64,000 bases of DNA from Schinkia azotoformans LMG 9581 (GCF_000307855.1 NZ_AJLR01000146.1:124001-188000), one strand, 5' to 3'. Shown: positions 34,362 through 44,410, numbered from the stretch's first letter. Notes: generated from the sequence alone by a model not told the origin. A program made the numbers and translations.

Positions 34362-35462
34362 ATGAAAATTATAGAAGTGGAAGCTATACCTTTTAAAATT
34401 CCTTATGGTAAAACCTTGAAATGGGCAACAGGTCAAGCTGATGCTGCTGACCATGTTCTCATCATTATCCATACGGATGAAGGGATAAAAGGATATGCCG
34501 AGGCAATTCCAAGACCAACAATTTATGGCGAATCACAAATATCAATTATAAAAGCAATCAAAGATTGGTTTGAACCTATTCTTTTAAATAAAAGTCCGTT
34601 TTCAATTCATTCTATTCAATTAGAAATAAATAAATTTCCGGGTAATTTCACGGCAAAAGGTGCTATTGATATGGCTCTTTACGATATACAAGCAAGAAAA
34701 GCAGAACAGCCTTTATATCATTATTTGGGTGGAGAGTACAGAAGTATTTTACTAACATGGATGGTTAACTTAGATACACCAGAAAAAATGGTCGATCAAG
34801 TGGTTGAAAAATATGAGCAAGGTTTTAAAAGCTTTAAACTAAAAGGTGGAATTGACCCAGTAAAAGATGTGGAAATGGTTAAAATTATTAGAAAAAATCT
34901 TGGTGAGAAAGTATTCCTTTACATTGATGCAAATCAAGGTTATTCATTATCAGCTGCAGGAAAAATAATCCGGGAATTAAATGAGTATGGAATTTCTATC
35001 ATTGAGGAACCATTATCTTCGAATGCCTATGTAAGAAATTTTAGTAAAAATCGTTTTTTATCCGCTTCTCCAGAAGTTAGTATTCTTGGAGACGAAAGTG
35101 TTTTTTCCGCAAAAGACGTATTACGTGAATTGCAGGCAGACACGATTGACATGGTCAGCCTAAAACCAGCAAGAACTGGTGTAACTGAAAGCCGAAAAGT
35201 GATGACATTAATTCAATTATTTGGAATCGATGTCCTAATTGGAACGCAAGGCGAAACGGCGATTGGTACTATGCAAAGTGCACATATTGCTCTTGGGTTA
35301 AATGTAGTGAACTATCCAGCTGAACTAAGCTTTTTTACGATATTTAAAGAATCCATAGTTTTAGACTTGCCTAAGGTCAAAGATGGTCATTTATATTTAA
35401 ATGAATCTATTGGCAGTGGCATTGAAATTGATGAAGATAAACTTACTTTCTACAGATTGTAA
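34362..35462 (+). CDS. enolase-superfamily enzyme, muconate cycloisomerase/dipeptide-epimerase-like
   Basis: 366 residues from the second of two adjacent ATGs (34362), five bases after GAGGTG. Elements: KSFKLKGG (KxK) near 162, YIDANQGY near 190, IIEEPLSSN near 216, LGDESVFSAKD near 243, and VSLKPARTG near 265 where the Lys on the opposite barrel face marks the MLE subgroup, which includes L-Ala-D/L-Glu and other dipeptide epimerases and N-succinylamino-acid racemases. It lies inside the importer operon, between permease and ATPase genes, so it probably acts on the imported compound. Confidence 0.82.
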   Translation: MKIIEVEAIPFKIPYGKTLKWATGQADAADHVLIIIHTDEGIKGYAEAIPRPTIYGESQISIIKAIKDWFEPILLNKSPFSIHSIQLEINKFPGNFTAKGAIDMALYDIQARKAEQPLYHYLGGEYRSILLTWMVNLDTPEKMVDQVVEKYEQGFKSFKLKGGIDPVKDVEMVKIIRKNLGEKVFLYIDANQGYSLSAAGKIIRELNEYGISIIEEPLSSNAYVRNFSKNRFLSASPEVSILGDESVFSAKDVLRELQADTIDMVSLKPARTGVTESRKVMTLIQLFGIDVLIGTQGETAIGTMQSAHIALGLNVVNYPAELSFFTIFKESIVLDLPKVKDGHLYLNESIGSGIEIDEDKLTFYRL

Positions 35463-35489
35463 AATTAATAGTTTGTAAGGGGGAATTAT

Positions 35490-36512
35490 ATGACCAAGCC
35501 TATTCTTGAAGTGAAAGATCTTTACACAATTTTTCATACACCCAAAGGTGATGTTTCAGCAATAGAGGGTGTAAGTTTCAGTATTAATGAGGGGGAGATT
35601 TTAGGTGTAATTGGAGAGAGTGGAAGCGGAAAAAGTGTAACCTCTCTTTCAATTATGAGATTGCTTAAGAAAGGTAAAACAACCATTAAACCTGAAAGCA
35701 AAATCCTTTTTGAAGGGAAAGACCTTTTAAAGTTATCAGATTCAGAGATTAGAAAAATTCGTGGGAAAGAAATATCGATGATTTTTCAGGACCCATTAAC
35801 ATCATTAAATCCGGTTTATACAATTGGAAAACAGATTCGGGAAGTTCTCCAATTGCATAGAGGACTTGGACCAAAAGAGATAGATGAAGAGATGATTAAT
35901 ATTTTGAAATTGGTGGGAATATCATCTCCGGAAAAAAGGGTAAATCAGTATCCGCATCAATTATCTGGAGGGATGAGACAAAGGGTTATGATCGCAATGG
36001 CATTATCTTGTCATCCTAAGTTACTAATTGCAGATGAACCTACAACAGCATTGGATGTTACAATCCAAGCCCAGATTTTAGAATTAATAAAAGAGTTACG
36101 CTCAAAATTGAACGTATCGATTCTGTTGATTACGCATGATATGGGTGTTATTGCTGATATGGCAGATAAAGTAGCCGTCATGTATTCGGGTAAAATTGTT
36201 GAATCCGGACCTGTTGAGGAAATCTTTAAAGATCCAAAGCACCCTTATACAATGGGGCTTTTACAATCGATTCCACGTTTAGATCTTGACGAGAAGCGGC
36301 TAAATACAATTGGAGGTGCTATTCCAAATCCTAAGTCCAGACCATTGGGCTGCAATTTTGCCCCACGATGTCCACATGCAATGGAAAAATGCAAAACGGT
36401 TGAACCTCCATTAACAACATTTGCCGATGGAAGAAGTGCAAGTTGTTGGTTACACGAAAGCGATAGTATTAATGTTTCACAAAATCAAACAGCTGGAATA
36501 GGGGGGATTTAA
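35490..36512 (+). CDS. ABC importer ATPase, DppD/OppD type
   Basis: 340 residues. Walker A GESGSGKSVTSL near 39, Q-loop MIFQDPLTSLNPVY near 97, signature LSGGMRQRVMIAMAL near 153-167, Walker B LLIADEPTTALD near 174, then the family-specific C-terminal Cys cluster GCNFAPRCPHAMEKC near 286. The stop directly abuts the next ATG. Confidence 0.95.
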   Translation: MTKPILEVKDLYTIFHTPKGDVSAIEGVSFSINEGEILGVIGESGSGKSVTSLSIMRLLKKGKTTIKPESKILFEGKDLLKLSDSEIRKIRGKEISMIFQDPLTSLNPVYTIGKQIREVLQLHRGLGPKEIDEEMINILKLVGISSPEKRVNQYPHQLSGGMRQRVMIAMALSCHPKLLIADEPTTALDVTIQAQILELIKELRSKLNVSILLITHDMGVIADMADKVAVMYSGKIVESGPVEEIFKDPKHPYTMGLLQSIPRLDLDEKRLNTIGGAIPNPKSRPLGCNFAPRCPHAMEKCKTVEPPLTTFADGRSASCWLHESDSINVSQNQTAGIGGI

Positions 36513-37538
36513 ATGGAGCTGCAACAAACATTAATAGAAGTAAAGAATTTGACAAAATATTTCCCCATAAAAGGTGGCTTATTATCCAGAACAAGAGGTT
36601 GGGTAAAATCTGTTGATCAAGTGTCATTTACTATAAAAAAAGGCGAGTCTTTAGGTGTAGTAGGTGAATCTGGTTGTGGAAAAAGCACATTAGGAAGGAC
36701 GCTTTTACGATTATTACAGCCTACAAACGGCGAAGTATATTACGATGGAAAAAATATCTTTGATCTAAGTAAGGATGAGATTCGAAAATTAAGAAGAAAG
36801 ATGCAAATGATTTTCCAAGACCCATATTCTTCATTAAATCCTCGGATGAAAATTGGGACCATATTAGAGGAGCCCCTTCGATTATATAATTTAGGAACAC
36901 CTGAAGAACGAAAAAAGCGTATCAACGATTTAATGGAAATTGTTGGACTAGATTCTGAATATTTAAAGCGATTTCCACACGAACTTTCCGGGGGCCAAAG
37001 ACAGAGAATAGGAATTGCAAGAGCATTGCTTTTAAATCCTGAATTTATCGTCTGTGATGAAGCCGTCTCGGCTCTTGATGTATCCATTCAATCTCAAATT
37101 ATTAATCTATTACAAGATCTTCAAGAAAAATTTAATTTAACATATTTTTTCATTGCCCATGATTTAAGTGTAGTTAAACATATAAGTGATCGTATTGCAG
37201 TAATGTATTTAGGTGAGATAGTGGAATTAACAGATAAGAAAACCTTATTTGAGCAACCACTGCACCCATATACTGAATCATTACTTTCTGCTATTCCAAT
37301 TGCAAATCCCAGTATTCAGAGAAATCGAAAAAGAATTGTACTTAAAGGTGACGTACCCAATCCAGATAATCCACCAAGTGGTTGCCGTTTCCATACTCGT
37401 TGTCCGTATAGCCAGGACATTTGTCGTTCAGAGAAACCACAGTTTCACAATATAAATGAAGGAAATATGGAAGAGTCGGAACATTTTGTTGCTTGCCATT
37501 TTGCAAAAGAATTAAACCTAGATGGAATTAAGAACTAG
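36513..37538 (+). CDS. ABC importer ATPase, DppF/OppF type
   Basis: 341 residues. Walker A GESGCGKSTLGRTLL near 51, Q-loop MIFQDPYSSLNPRM near 98, signature LSGGQRQRIGIARALL near 152, Walker B FIVCDEAVSALD near 172 and C-terminal GCRFHTRCPYSQDIC near 289. Begins at the base after the stop of the first ATPase gene; heterodimer partner. Confidence 0.95.
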   Translation: MELQQTLIEVKNLTKYFPIKGGLLSRTRGWVKSVDQVSFTIKKGESLGVVGESGCGKSTLGRTLLRLLQPTNGEVYYDGKNIFDLSKDEIRKLRRKMQMIFQDPYSSLNPRMKIGTILEEPLRLYNLGTPEERKKRINDLMEIVGLDSEYLKRFPHELSGGQRQRIGIARALLLNPEFIVCDEAVSALDVSIQSQIINLLQDLQEKFNLTYFFIAHDLSVVKHISDRIAVMYLGEIVELTDKKTLFEQPLHPYTESLLSAIPIANPSIQRNRKRIVLKGDVPNPDNPPSGCRFHTRCPYSQDICRSEKPQFHNINEGNMEESEHFVACHFAKELNLDGIKN

Positions 37539-37574
37539 TCCATTACAATATCAAACTATTAGCGGGGTGACGAT

Positions 37575-38525
37575 ATGAATATATTTATTATAGGTGGCGA
37601 TGGATTTGTCGGCTCTCATATTACGAGAGAATTTGTTGAAAACAATCATAATGTTACATTATTCGGTCTTAAATTAAATGAAAATTTAATTGAGGACATT
37701 CAGGACCGGATAACGACCCTTGAGGGCGATATTTTGGAATATGATAACCTTGCTGTTGCTCTAAATGAAAATCAGACTGATGTCTTAGTACATTTAGCAG
37801 CATATGGGGCAGGAAAAGATGGATTGGCAAAATCTGCACAGGATAATCCAAAAAAAGCTATCGATGTAAATATTAACGGATTCTATAATGTATTGGAATC
37901 TGCAAAAGAGGCAGGAGTAAAAAGGGTACTTTGGTCTGGCTCGAGTACTGTTTATGCACCAGCAAATTGGTATAGTGATAAATTAGTAGATGAAAAGTCT
38001 GCCAGAAACCCTGAAACATTCTATGGCTCTACTAAAGTTATGGATGAATTAATGACAAAGTATTACCGCAATCAATATGGACTTGAGGTTGTTTCAATTA
38101 GGCTTCCACTCGTTTACGGTCCGGGTCGTTGGTACAAAGGTGCTGGTGGAGCATTAGTTGATATGTTTGAAAATAGCCATTCGAAAGAGGAAGTATTAAT
38201 AAAAGGTGGGCCTGAATTAGTTGATTTGATGTATGTAAAGGATGTTTCTGACTTATTTTATCAACTTGCTATTACAGAGAAAAAGTTGAGTGAAATTTAT
38301 AATGTAAAGAGTCACACTACAACTTTAGAAGAAATGGTAAATATAGTGAAAAACTATATGCCTAATTATAAATTAAGCTTTAATATAACGGATTCTGGGG
38401 CTACTGTATATCCATTAATGGATACTTCTAAAATTGAAAATGAACTCAACTATACTCCAAAATATTCTGTTAAAGAAGCTTGTGAGGATTACCTTGATAC
38501 ATTAAGGAGGAAACAAAATGTTTGA
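37575..38525 (+). CDS. NAD-dependent epimerase/dehydratase-type SDR
   Basis: 316 residues, extended SDR. MNIFIIGGDGFVGSHITREF at 1-20 (GxxGxxG), LEGDILEYDNLAVAL near 49, HLAAYGAGKDG near 74, WSGSSTVYAP near 120, FYGSTKVMDELMTKY (YxxxK) near 147 and IRLPLVYGPGRWYKG near 172. Acts on a nucleotide sugar, uronate or other polyol-like substrate. The last eight bases overlap the RidA-like start. In this island it is more likely catabolic than part of glycan synthesis (inference). Confidence 0.82.
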   Translation: MNIFIIGGDGFVGSHITREFVENNHNVTLFGLKLNENLIEDIQDRITTLEGDILEYDNLAVALNENQTDVLVHLAAYGAGKDGLAKSAQDNPKKAIDVNINGFYNVLESAKEAGVKRVLWSGSSTVYAPANWYSDKLVDEKSARNPETFYGSTKVMDELMTKYYRNQYGLEVVSIRLPLVYGPGRWYKGAGGALVDMFENSHSKEEVLIKGGPELVDLMYVKDVSDLFYQLAITEKKLSEIYNVKSHTTTLEEMVNIVKNYMPNYKLSFNITDSGATVYPLMDTSKIENELNYTPKYSVKEACEDYLDTLRRKQNV

Positions 38526-38979
38526 AGAAAGATTACATGAACTAGGATATGAATTACCTGAAGCTGCGACTCCTTCTTTTATATATGTTCCTGTTGTTGT
38601 TCATAATGGTGTTGCTTATGTTAGTGGTCAACTTCCAAAAGTAGACGGTGAAGTGAAGTTAACTGGGAAAGTAGGCGGGAATGTATCGCTTGAAGAAGCA
38701 CAGGAATCAGCACGAATTTGTATTTTACAAGGATTAAGCTGTTTAAAGCAGGAGTTAGGTAGCCTTGACCGAATAGATAGATTTCTAAAAGTAACAGGAT
38801 TTGTTAATTCTGCAGAAGGTTTTAATCAACAACCGAAAGTAATTGATGCTGCATCAGATTTAATAGAGAAGATTTTTGGTGAGAAAGGAAGACATGCTCG
38901 CTCTGCAGTTGGAGCTGCTGAATTGCCGAGAAGTACACCAGTTGAAATTGAAATGATGGTTGCTATTAAAATGGATTAG
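38518..38979 (+). CDS. RidA-family (YjgF-like) protein, extended subgroup
   Basis: 153 residues, longer than canonical RidA (about 128). VHNGVAYVSGQLPKVDGEV near 29, VSLEEAQESARICILQGLSCL near 61, VTGFVNSAEGFNQQPKVIDAASD near 92 and HARSAVGAAELPRSTPVEIEMMVAI near 125 with the substrate-carboxylate-binding Arg in RSAVG. RidA proteins hydrolyse reactive 2-aminoacrylate-type enamines/imines. Its overlap with the SDR gene and place before a ThDP enzyme suggests an imine or enamine intermediate in this pathway. Confidence 0.85.
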   Translation: MFEERLHELGYELPEAATPSFIYVPVVVHNGVAYVSGQLPKVDGEVKLTGKVGGNVSLEEAQESARICILQGLSCLKQELGSLDRIDRFLKVTGFVNSAEGFNQQPKVIDAASDLIEKIFGEKGRHARSAVGAAELPRSTPVEIEMMVAIKMD

Positions 38980-38995
38980 CAGGAGGAGATCTATT

Positions 38996-40678
38996 ATGAA
39001 AAAAGTAATGACGGGCGCACAAGCGATCGTAGAGTGTATTAAATTGGAAGGGATTAGACATGCATTTTGTGTCCCAGGTGAAAGCTACTTAGAACTATTA
39101 GATGCTATTTATGAAGAAGAAAGCATACAGCTTATTTCGAACAGACATGAAGGTGGGGCAGCTTTCATGGCAGAGGCCTATGGGAAAGCAACTGGTAAAC
39201 CAGGTATAGCGATGGCAACTAGAGGCGTTGGTGGGGCAAACTTATCCATCGGGGTACATACTGCACACCAAGATTCAACACCGATGGTTGTCTTCTTAGG
39301 GCAGGTTGATAGCAAGTTCCGTGGCCGTGAAGGATTCCAAGAGGTTGAGTTAGACCAATTTTTCCAACATATATGCAAATGGGCTGTTGAAATTAGAGAT
39401 GTCGAAAGAACACCTGAATTAGTACAAAGGGCATTCCGTATTGCGAGAACAGGTAGACCAGGGCCAGTAATTGTTTCATTACCGGCCGATGTTCTGTCTC
39501 AAAAAGCTGAAATGGTATTTGGTCCAGTTATAACAAACCCAAAACCAAAACCTGCAGATCTTGAAATCTCACAGTCTTTACAAGTATTAAAAAATTCGGA
39601 GCGTCCTTTGATTATTGCTGGTGGTGGAGTAATTGCTTCCAATGGAGAAGAAAATCTACTGCGTTTTGCTGAAAAATATAATGTACCTGTACTTGCTTCA
39701 TTTAGACGTCATGATGTATTTCCGAATAATCATGAACTCTATGTTGGACACTCTGGCTTAGGTACACCGGTAGAAATCCTTGATACAATCAAGCAAGCGG
39801 ATAGCATTTTGGCAATTGGTACTCGTTTTTCAGAAGTTACAACACAAGGCTATTCAGTCATCTCTAATAATCAAAAAATTATTCACATTGATATCGATTT
39901 TAATACAATCGGAAAAGTCTACTCACCAGTAGTAGGTATGGTTGCAGATGCAAATGAGGCTCTAGAGTCGCTGTTAGCAGCAGAAGATGTTGTATGTATA
40001 CCACAACAATGGAAAAATTGGGCTGCTGAAAGACGTTCAGTCTATGAGACTATCAGTGGTATTAAAGAAGAAAAGCACCATGATGAAGTAGATCTGAAGC
40101 AAATTATTGCTGTGTTACAAAAGCATGCACCTACAAATACAATCTTTACGAATGATGCCGGTAATTTCTCAGGATGGCTTCACAATTTTTATCAATTTAA
40201 TCATCCAAAAACATATATTGGACCGATATCAGGTGCGATGGGATATGGAGTTCCTGCAGCTGTTGGAATTAAACTTGCAAGGCCGGAATGTCCGGTTGTT
40301 TCATTATCTGGTGATGGAGGATTTATGATGACATTGCAGGAATTAGAAACTGCAGTCCGTTATAATGTCCCTATTATTTCCCTTGTAATTAATAATAATA
40401 TGTATGGCACGATTCGAATGCATCAAGAGATGCATCACCCTGAAAGAGTAATCGGCACAAGATTAGGAAATCCAGATTTTAAAAAGCTTGGCGAGTCATT
40501 TAGAGTATTCAGTGCCCGTGTGACCTGTGATGCTGATTTTGAAGAAGTTTTTCTAGAAGCCATGCGTTCAAATAAACCGGCTTTAATAGAAGTTGTATGT
40601 GATCCAAATAAAATTTCATTTAAAGCTACGATTGAATCAATTCGTACAAAACATAAACAACAATTAATAAATAACTAA
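38996..40678 (+). CDS. thiamine-diphosphate enzyme, acetolactate synthase/2-oxoacid decarboxylase-like
   Basis: 560 residues from MKKVMTGAQAIVECIKLEG at 38996 after AGGAGGA. Three ThDP-family domains: N-terminal PYR with the activating Glu in SNRHEGGAAFMAEAYGK near 49, central domain (PLIIAGGGVIASNGEENLL near 203), and C-terminal PP domain with VVSLSGDGGFMMTLQELE near 430 and VINNNMYGTIRMHQ (GDG...NN cofactor motif). No acetolactate regulatory subunit is adjacent, so it is not the biosynthetic enzyme. It probably decarboxylates or carboligates a 2-oxo acid from the imported substrate. Confidence 0.88.
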   Translation: MKKVMTGAQAIVECIKLEGIRHAFCVPGESYLELLDAIYEEESIQLISNRHEGGAAFMAEAYGKATGKPGIAMATRGVGGANLSIGVHTAHQDSTPMVVFLGQVDSKFRGREGFQEVELDQFFQHICKWAVEIRDVERTPELVQRAFRIARTGRPGPVIVSLPADVLSQKAEMVFGPVITNPKPKPADLEISQSLQVLKNSERPLIIAGGGVIASNGEENLLRFAEKYNVPVLASFRRHDVFPNNHELYVGHSGLGTPVEILDTIKQADSILAIGTRFSEVTTQGYSVISNNQKIIHIDIDFNTIGKVYSPVVGMVADANEALESLLAAEDVVCIPQQWKNWAAERRSVYETISGIKEEKHHDEVDLKQIIAVLQKHAPTNTIFTNDAGNFSGWLHNFYQFNHPKTYIGPISGAMGYGVPAAVGIKLARPECPVVSLSGDGGFMMTLQELETAVRYNVPIISLVINNNMYGTIRMHQEMHHPERVIGTRLGNPDFKKLGESFRVFSARVTCDADFEEVFLEAMRSNKPALIEVVCDPNKISFKATIESIRTKHKQQLINN

Positions 40679-40710
40679 TGTAACTTTTAACTAAGGAAGG
40701 GAGAGGGAAG

Positions 40711-41865
40711 ATGAGAATTGAGACAGAAGATTTAATAAAATTAATAGAAACTGAGTATCAAGATGAAATAATAGACTTTTTTAAAGAAATTATTGAAATA
40801 GAGTCACCAACAACAGATCGGGAAGCAGTTAACCAAGTAGGTGAATTAATAAGAAGGAAGGTAAACTCATTAGGTGCAGAAATTGAAATTGAGCCTTCGG
40901 GGGCTGAAGATCGTGGTGATCATATCATTGCCAGATGGCCTGGTGAGGATAACACTTTAAAACCAATCCTTGTTATTGCCCATATGGATACTGTTTGGAA
41001 AAAAGGAACCTTAGCAGATATGCCTTTTAAGGTTGAAGACAATAAAATTTACGGTCCAGGCATCTTTGATATGAAAGGTGCTGTTGTGTTTGCAATTGAA
41101 GCAATGAAGATTATCCAAGATCTTAATAAGAAAACAAAGAGACCAATCACATTTTTATTTAACTCTGACGAAGAAATAAATAGTACAACTTCCAGATCAG
41201 TTATAAATAGAGAGGCTTTAAAATCAGAGTATGTGTTAATACTTGAAGGCGGTGTAGGTGAGGCTGTTCTAACAGCACGCAAAGGCATTCTATATTTTAA
41301 GGTAACAGCAAAAGGAAAAGCTTCACATGCTGGAATGGATCACGAAAAAGGTATAAACGCAATCGAAGAAATCTCAAATCAAGTTATTAAAATTCAAAGG
41401 CTAACGGATTATAAAGTCGGTACAACCGTTAGTTGTGGTGTAATAAGTGGGGGAACTCGTACAAATGTTATCCCTGCAAAGGCGGTGTTAGAGATAGATG
41501 CGCGAGTTCCAACTAATGCAGAAAGTGAAAGATTAATTAAAGAAATAGAATCATTAACACCGGTATTAGAAGGAGCAGAACTAGATATTTATACGCTTGT
41601 TAAACGTCCTCCACTAGACAGGACAGATGGTATTGTTGATCTATATAGTAAAGCTAAACAATTTGCAAGAGAATTGGGGTATGAGTTAGAAGAAACCTCT
41701 ACTGGTGCCATAAGTGATGGTAACCTAACTGCTGCTTTAGGAATCCCAACATTAGATGGTCTGGGTCCAATTGGAGATGGGGCACACGCTGTCTATGAAC
41801 ATATTGAAAAGGATAAAATTGCAAAACGGCTGGCTCTTTTAGTTAAATTGTTGGAAAAATTGTAG
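40711..41865 (+). CDS. M20-family metallopeptidase (CPG2/ArgE-like)
   Basis: 384 residues. Zn ligands and catalytic residues are present: VIAHMDTVW near 90 (His, Asp), GPGIFDMKGAVVFAIEA near 113 (bridging Asp), FNSDEEINSTTSR near 150 (Glu-Glu), LEGGVGEAVLTARKG near 178, the lid domain with GKASHAGMDHEKGINAIE near 204, and GDGAHAVYEHIE near 352. Such enzymes cleave N-acyl amino acids or C-terminal Glu/Asp dipeptides. In an island with a peptide-type importer it could release the amino acid moiety. Confidence 0.88.
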   Translation: MRIETEDLIKLIETEYQDEIIDFFKEIIEIESPTTDREAVNQVGELIRRKVNSLGAEIEIEPSGAEDRGDHIIARWPGEDNTLKPILVIAHMDTVWKKGTLADMPFKVEDNKIYGPGIFDMKGAVVFAIEAMKIIQDLNKKTKRPITFLFNSDEEINSTTSRSVINREALKSEYVLILEGGVGEAVLTARKGILYFKVTAKGKASHAGMDHEKGINAIEEISNQVIKIQRLTDYKVGTTVSCGVISGGTRTNVIPAKAVLEIDARVPTNAESERLIKEIESLTPVLEGAELDIYTLVKRPPLDRTDGIVDLYSKAKQFARELGYELEETSTGAISDGNLTAALGIPTLDGLGPIGDGAHAVYEHIEKDKIAKRLALLVKLLEKL

Positions 41866-41880
41866 AAGGAGAGAGGTAGT

Positions 41881-43359
41881 ATGACCATAAATCAACAAAA
41901 TAAAATATTGAGCTTTGGCAATTATATAAACGGAAAATGGACTGAAGGGAAAAATAGTGAAGTTATTGAAAGTAAGAACCCTGCAAATTTTGAAGAAATC
42001 GTGGGGGTAGTACAGAGTTCCTCAACAGAAGATGTAGACGATGCAGTTAATGCAGCTGTGACTGCTTTAAAACAATGGAAGAATATTTCTTCTGTAGAAA
42101 GAGGGGATTATTTAAATAAAGCGGCTGACATTATGGAATCACGTTTACTTGAAATTGCTGAAACAGCAACAAAGGAAATGGGCAAAACCCTTGCCGAAAC
42201 AAAAGGTGAAGTTTTACGTGCTGCCACTATCCTAAGGTATTATGCACAAGAAGGTTTAAATAAAGTCGGTGAAGTTATTCCATCTGCAAACAGTAAAAAT
42301 CTTCTTTATACAACAAGAACACCAGTGGGAGTTGTCGGTGTCATTTCCCCTTGGAATTTTCCAATTGCAATTCCAATTTGGAAAATTGCTCCTGCACTTA
42401 TTTACGGAAATACAGTGTTTTTTAAACCTGCAACAGAAACTGCGACAACTGCAGCAAAGCTTGTTGAAGTATTTGATGAAGCAGGATTACCAGCAGGAGT
42501 ATTAAATTTCGTTACAGGAAAAGGGTCCATAATTGGGGATTATTTCTTGAGCCACAATGGTATAAATGCAATTTCATTTACTGGATCAAATGAAATTGGC
42601 AAAAAGGTGGCAATTGCAGCTATTAACCGTGGATCAAAATATCAATTGGAAATGGGGGGCAAAAATCCTGCAATTGTATTGGATGATGCAAATTTGGAAT
42701 TAGCTACAGAATTAGTTGTTAATGGTGCTATGAAACATACTGGGCAAAAATGTACAGCAACGAGTAAGGTATTTGTTCACCAAGAAATTTATGAAGATTT
42801 TAAAACACGAGTTTTAAATAAAGTAAAATCTATCAAAATAGGAAATGGATTGGAACAAGATGTGTATATGGGTCCTTTAGCTACAAAAGAACAGCAGGAA
42901 AAAGTATTATCATACATTAATAAAGGAAAAGAAGAAGGTGCAACACTTCTTTATGGTGGTAGCATTCCTGAAGGCCCTGAATATAAGGCAGGATTTTATG
43001 TGGAGCCGACTGTTTTTGAAAATGTTACAAATCATATGACGATTGCGCGAGAGGAAATTTTTGGTCCCGTTCTTTGTCTTATTAAAGTTGCCGATTATCA
43101 AGAGGCTATACGTCAAGCGAATGATACTGAATTTGGCTTAAGTGCAGCCATTTTTACAAGGGATCTATCAAAATCTTTAGAATTTGTTAATGATATTGAG
43201 GTCGGAATGGTAAAGGTTAATGGAGAAACTGCAGGAGTAGAGCCTCAAGCACCTTTTGGAGGTATGAAACAATCAAGTTCACACTCAAGGGAGCAAGGTA
43301 AAGCTGCAATTGAATTTTTTACATCTATTAAAACAGTAACGATTACTCCAACCCCCTAA
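41881..43359 (+). CDS. aldehyde dehydrogenase (2-oxoglutarate-semialdehyde dehydrogenase-like)
   Basis: 492 residues, NAD(P)-dependent [23 protein letters not shown] near 158, [12 protein letters not shown] near 234, [16 protein letters not shown] with the general-base Glu near 258, [12 protein letters not shown] with the catalytic Cys near 292, EEIFGPVL near 389 and PFGGMKQSS near 459. The ThDP and RidA context suggests it oxidises the aldehyde formed by decarboxylation. Last gene of the island, followed by a terminator. Confidence 0.9.
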   Translation: MTINQQNKILSFGNYINGKWTEGKNSEVIESKNPANFEEIVGVVQSSSTEDVDDAVNAAVTALKQWKNISSVERGDYLNKAADIMESRLLEIAETATKEMGKTLAETKGEVLRAATILRYYAQEGLNKVGEVIPSANSKNLLYTTRTPVGVVGVISPWNFPIAIPIWKIAPALIYGNTVFFKPATETATTAAKLVEVFDEAGLPAGVLNFVTGKGSIIGDYFLSHNGINAISFTGSNEIGKKVAIAAINRGSKYQLEMGGKNPAIVLDDANLELATELVVNGAMKHTGQKCTATSKVFVHQEIYEDFKTRVLNKVKSIKIGNGLEQDVYMGPLATKEQQEKVLSYINKGKEEGATLLYGGSIPEGPEYKAGFYVEPTVFENVTNHMTIAREEIFGPVLCLIKVADYQEAIRQANDTEFGLSAAIFTRDLSKSLEFVNDIEVGMVKVNGETAGVEPQAPFGGMKQSSSHSREQGKAAIEFFTSIKTVTITPTP

Positions 43360-43388
43360 CATTACTATACTAAAAATTTAATGTAAGT

Positions 43389-43434
43389 AACTGTGCCTAT
43401 TTTGTTATAAATATAAAGTGGGTGCAGTTTTTTT
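43389..43434 (+). terminator. terminator of the catabolic island
   Basis: AACTG-GCC (43389-43397) pairs with GGTGCAGTT (43421-43429) with a single bulge/mismatch, followed by TTTTT. The loop is AT-rich. Confidence 0.65.
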
Positions 43435-43577
43435 CATTAAGTTAAACACTTAATAAGACTCAAGTAAAAAAATCACAATAGAGGATTTTAATCTTTTTTA
43501 CAGGTGACAAGCACAAAAATACCGGGTAAGATAAAAAAGAATAATGTATTAATTGAATGCAGGAGGTGAAATAAGAA

Positions 43578-44300
43578 ATGAATTACAAAAAAATTAAACC
43601 AAAGAAAATTTATGAGGAAGTCGCCGAAGCTATTCATGAAATGATCCGCTCCGGTAAATTAAAACCGGGGGACAAACTTGAATCTGTTCAGCAGTTGGCT
43701 GAAAACTTCCAGGTAGGCCGGTCTGCTATACGCGAAGCCTTAACCTCTTTAAGGGCAATGGGACTTGTTGAAATGAAACAAGGAGAGGGCACCTATGTAA
43801 AACAATTTGATACTAACAATATTACCTTTCCATTATCGATGGCCATTCTCATGAATAAACAGGATATTTTCAATTTGCTGGAAGTCAGAAAAATTATTGA
43901 AGTTGGTTCCGCGGCGGCTGCTGCTAAAAAAAGAACAACTGAACAGCTCGACTCAATGGAAGCTGCGCTAAACAACATGAAAAATGCGAATAAGGAGCTT
44001 GGCGAAACGGCTGATTTACAGTTTCATTTAGCAGTAACAGAGGCATCAAATAATCCTTTATTAATCCAATTGATGAATCAAGTTTCAGGACTCATGGGTG
44101 AAAGTATGAAGGAAATTCGCAAAGTATGGATTTTCTCAAACTATAGTAATCTTGACCGTCTTTACAAAGAGCATATGGATATTTTTAAAGCAATTAAGGA
44201 GGAAAAAGAGGAAGAAGCTAGACAGACGATGCTTCGACACCTTGAAAATGTGGAGGATATGTTAAAGCAATATTTTAATCATAATGAAAATCTTCTTTAA
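43578..44300 (+). CDS. lutR: GntR-family (FadR subfamily) regulator, LutR-like
   Basis: 240 residues: N-terminal wHTH (IYEEVAEAIHEMIRSGKLKP, LESVQQLAENFQVGRSAIRE, GEGTYVKQF) and C-terminal FCD domain (FNLLEVRKIIEVGSAAAAAK near 98, ADLQFHLAVTEASNNPLLI near 145). Immediately upstream of lutABC, as B. subtilis LutR is functionally though not positionally linked to it. It should repress lutABC in the absence of L-lactate. Ribosome binding site AGGAGGTG. Confidence 0.85.
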   Translation: MNYKKIKPKKIYEEVAEAIHEMIRSGKLKPGDKLESVQQLAENFQVGRSAIREALTSLRAMGLVEMKQGEGTYVKQFDTNNITFPLSMAILMNKQDIFNLLEVRKIIEVGSAAAAAKKRTTEQLDSMEAALNNMKNANKELGETADLQFHLAVTEASNNPLLIQLMNQVSGLMGESMKEIRKVWIFSNYSNLDRLYKEHMDIFKAIKEEKEEEARQTMLRHLENVEDMLKQYFNHNENLL

Positions 44301-44399
44301 CGATTTTCCCAATCGCGATCAGTTTTTTTCGGAAACATCTTAAAAAGTCTAAACATTTGTTGTATCATAATTTTAGCAATAAGATTTTTTATAATTAAG

Positions 44400-44410
44400 T
44401 CATCAGATGA
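44400..44410 (+). promoter_or_regulatory. probable LutR operator
   Basis: Perfect palindrome TCATCAGATGA about 42 bp before the lutA start, consistent with a FadR-subfamily operator. Confidence 0.55.
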
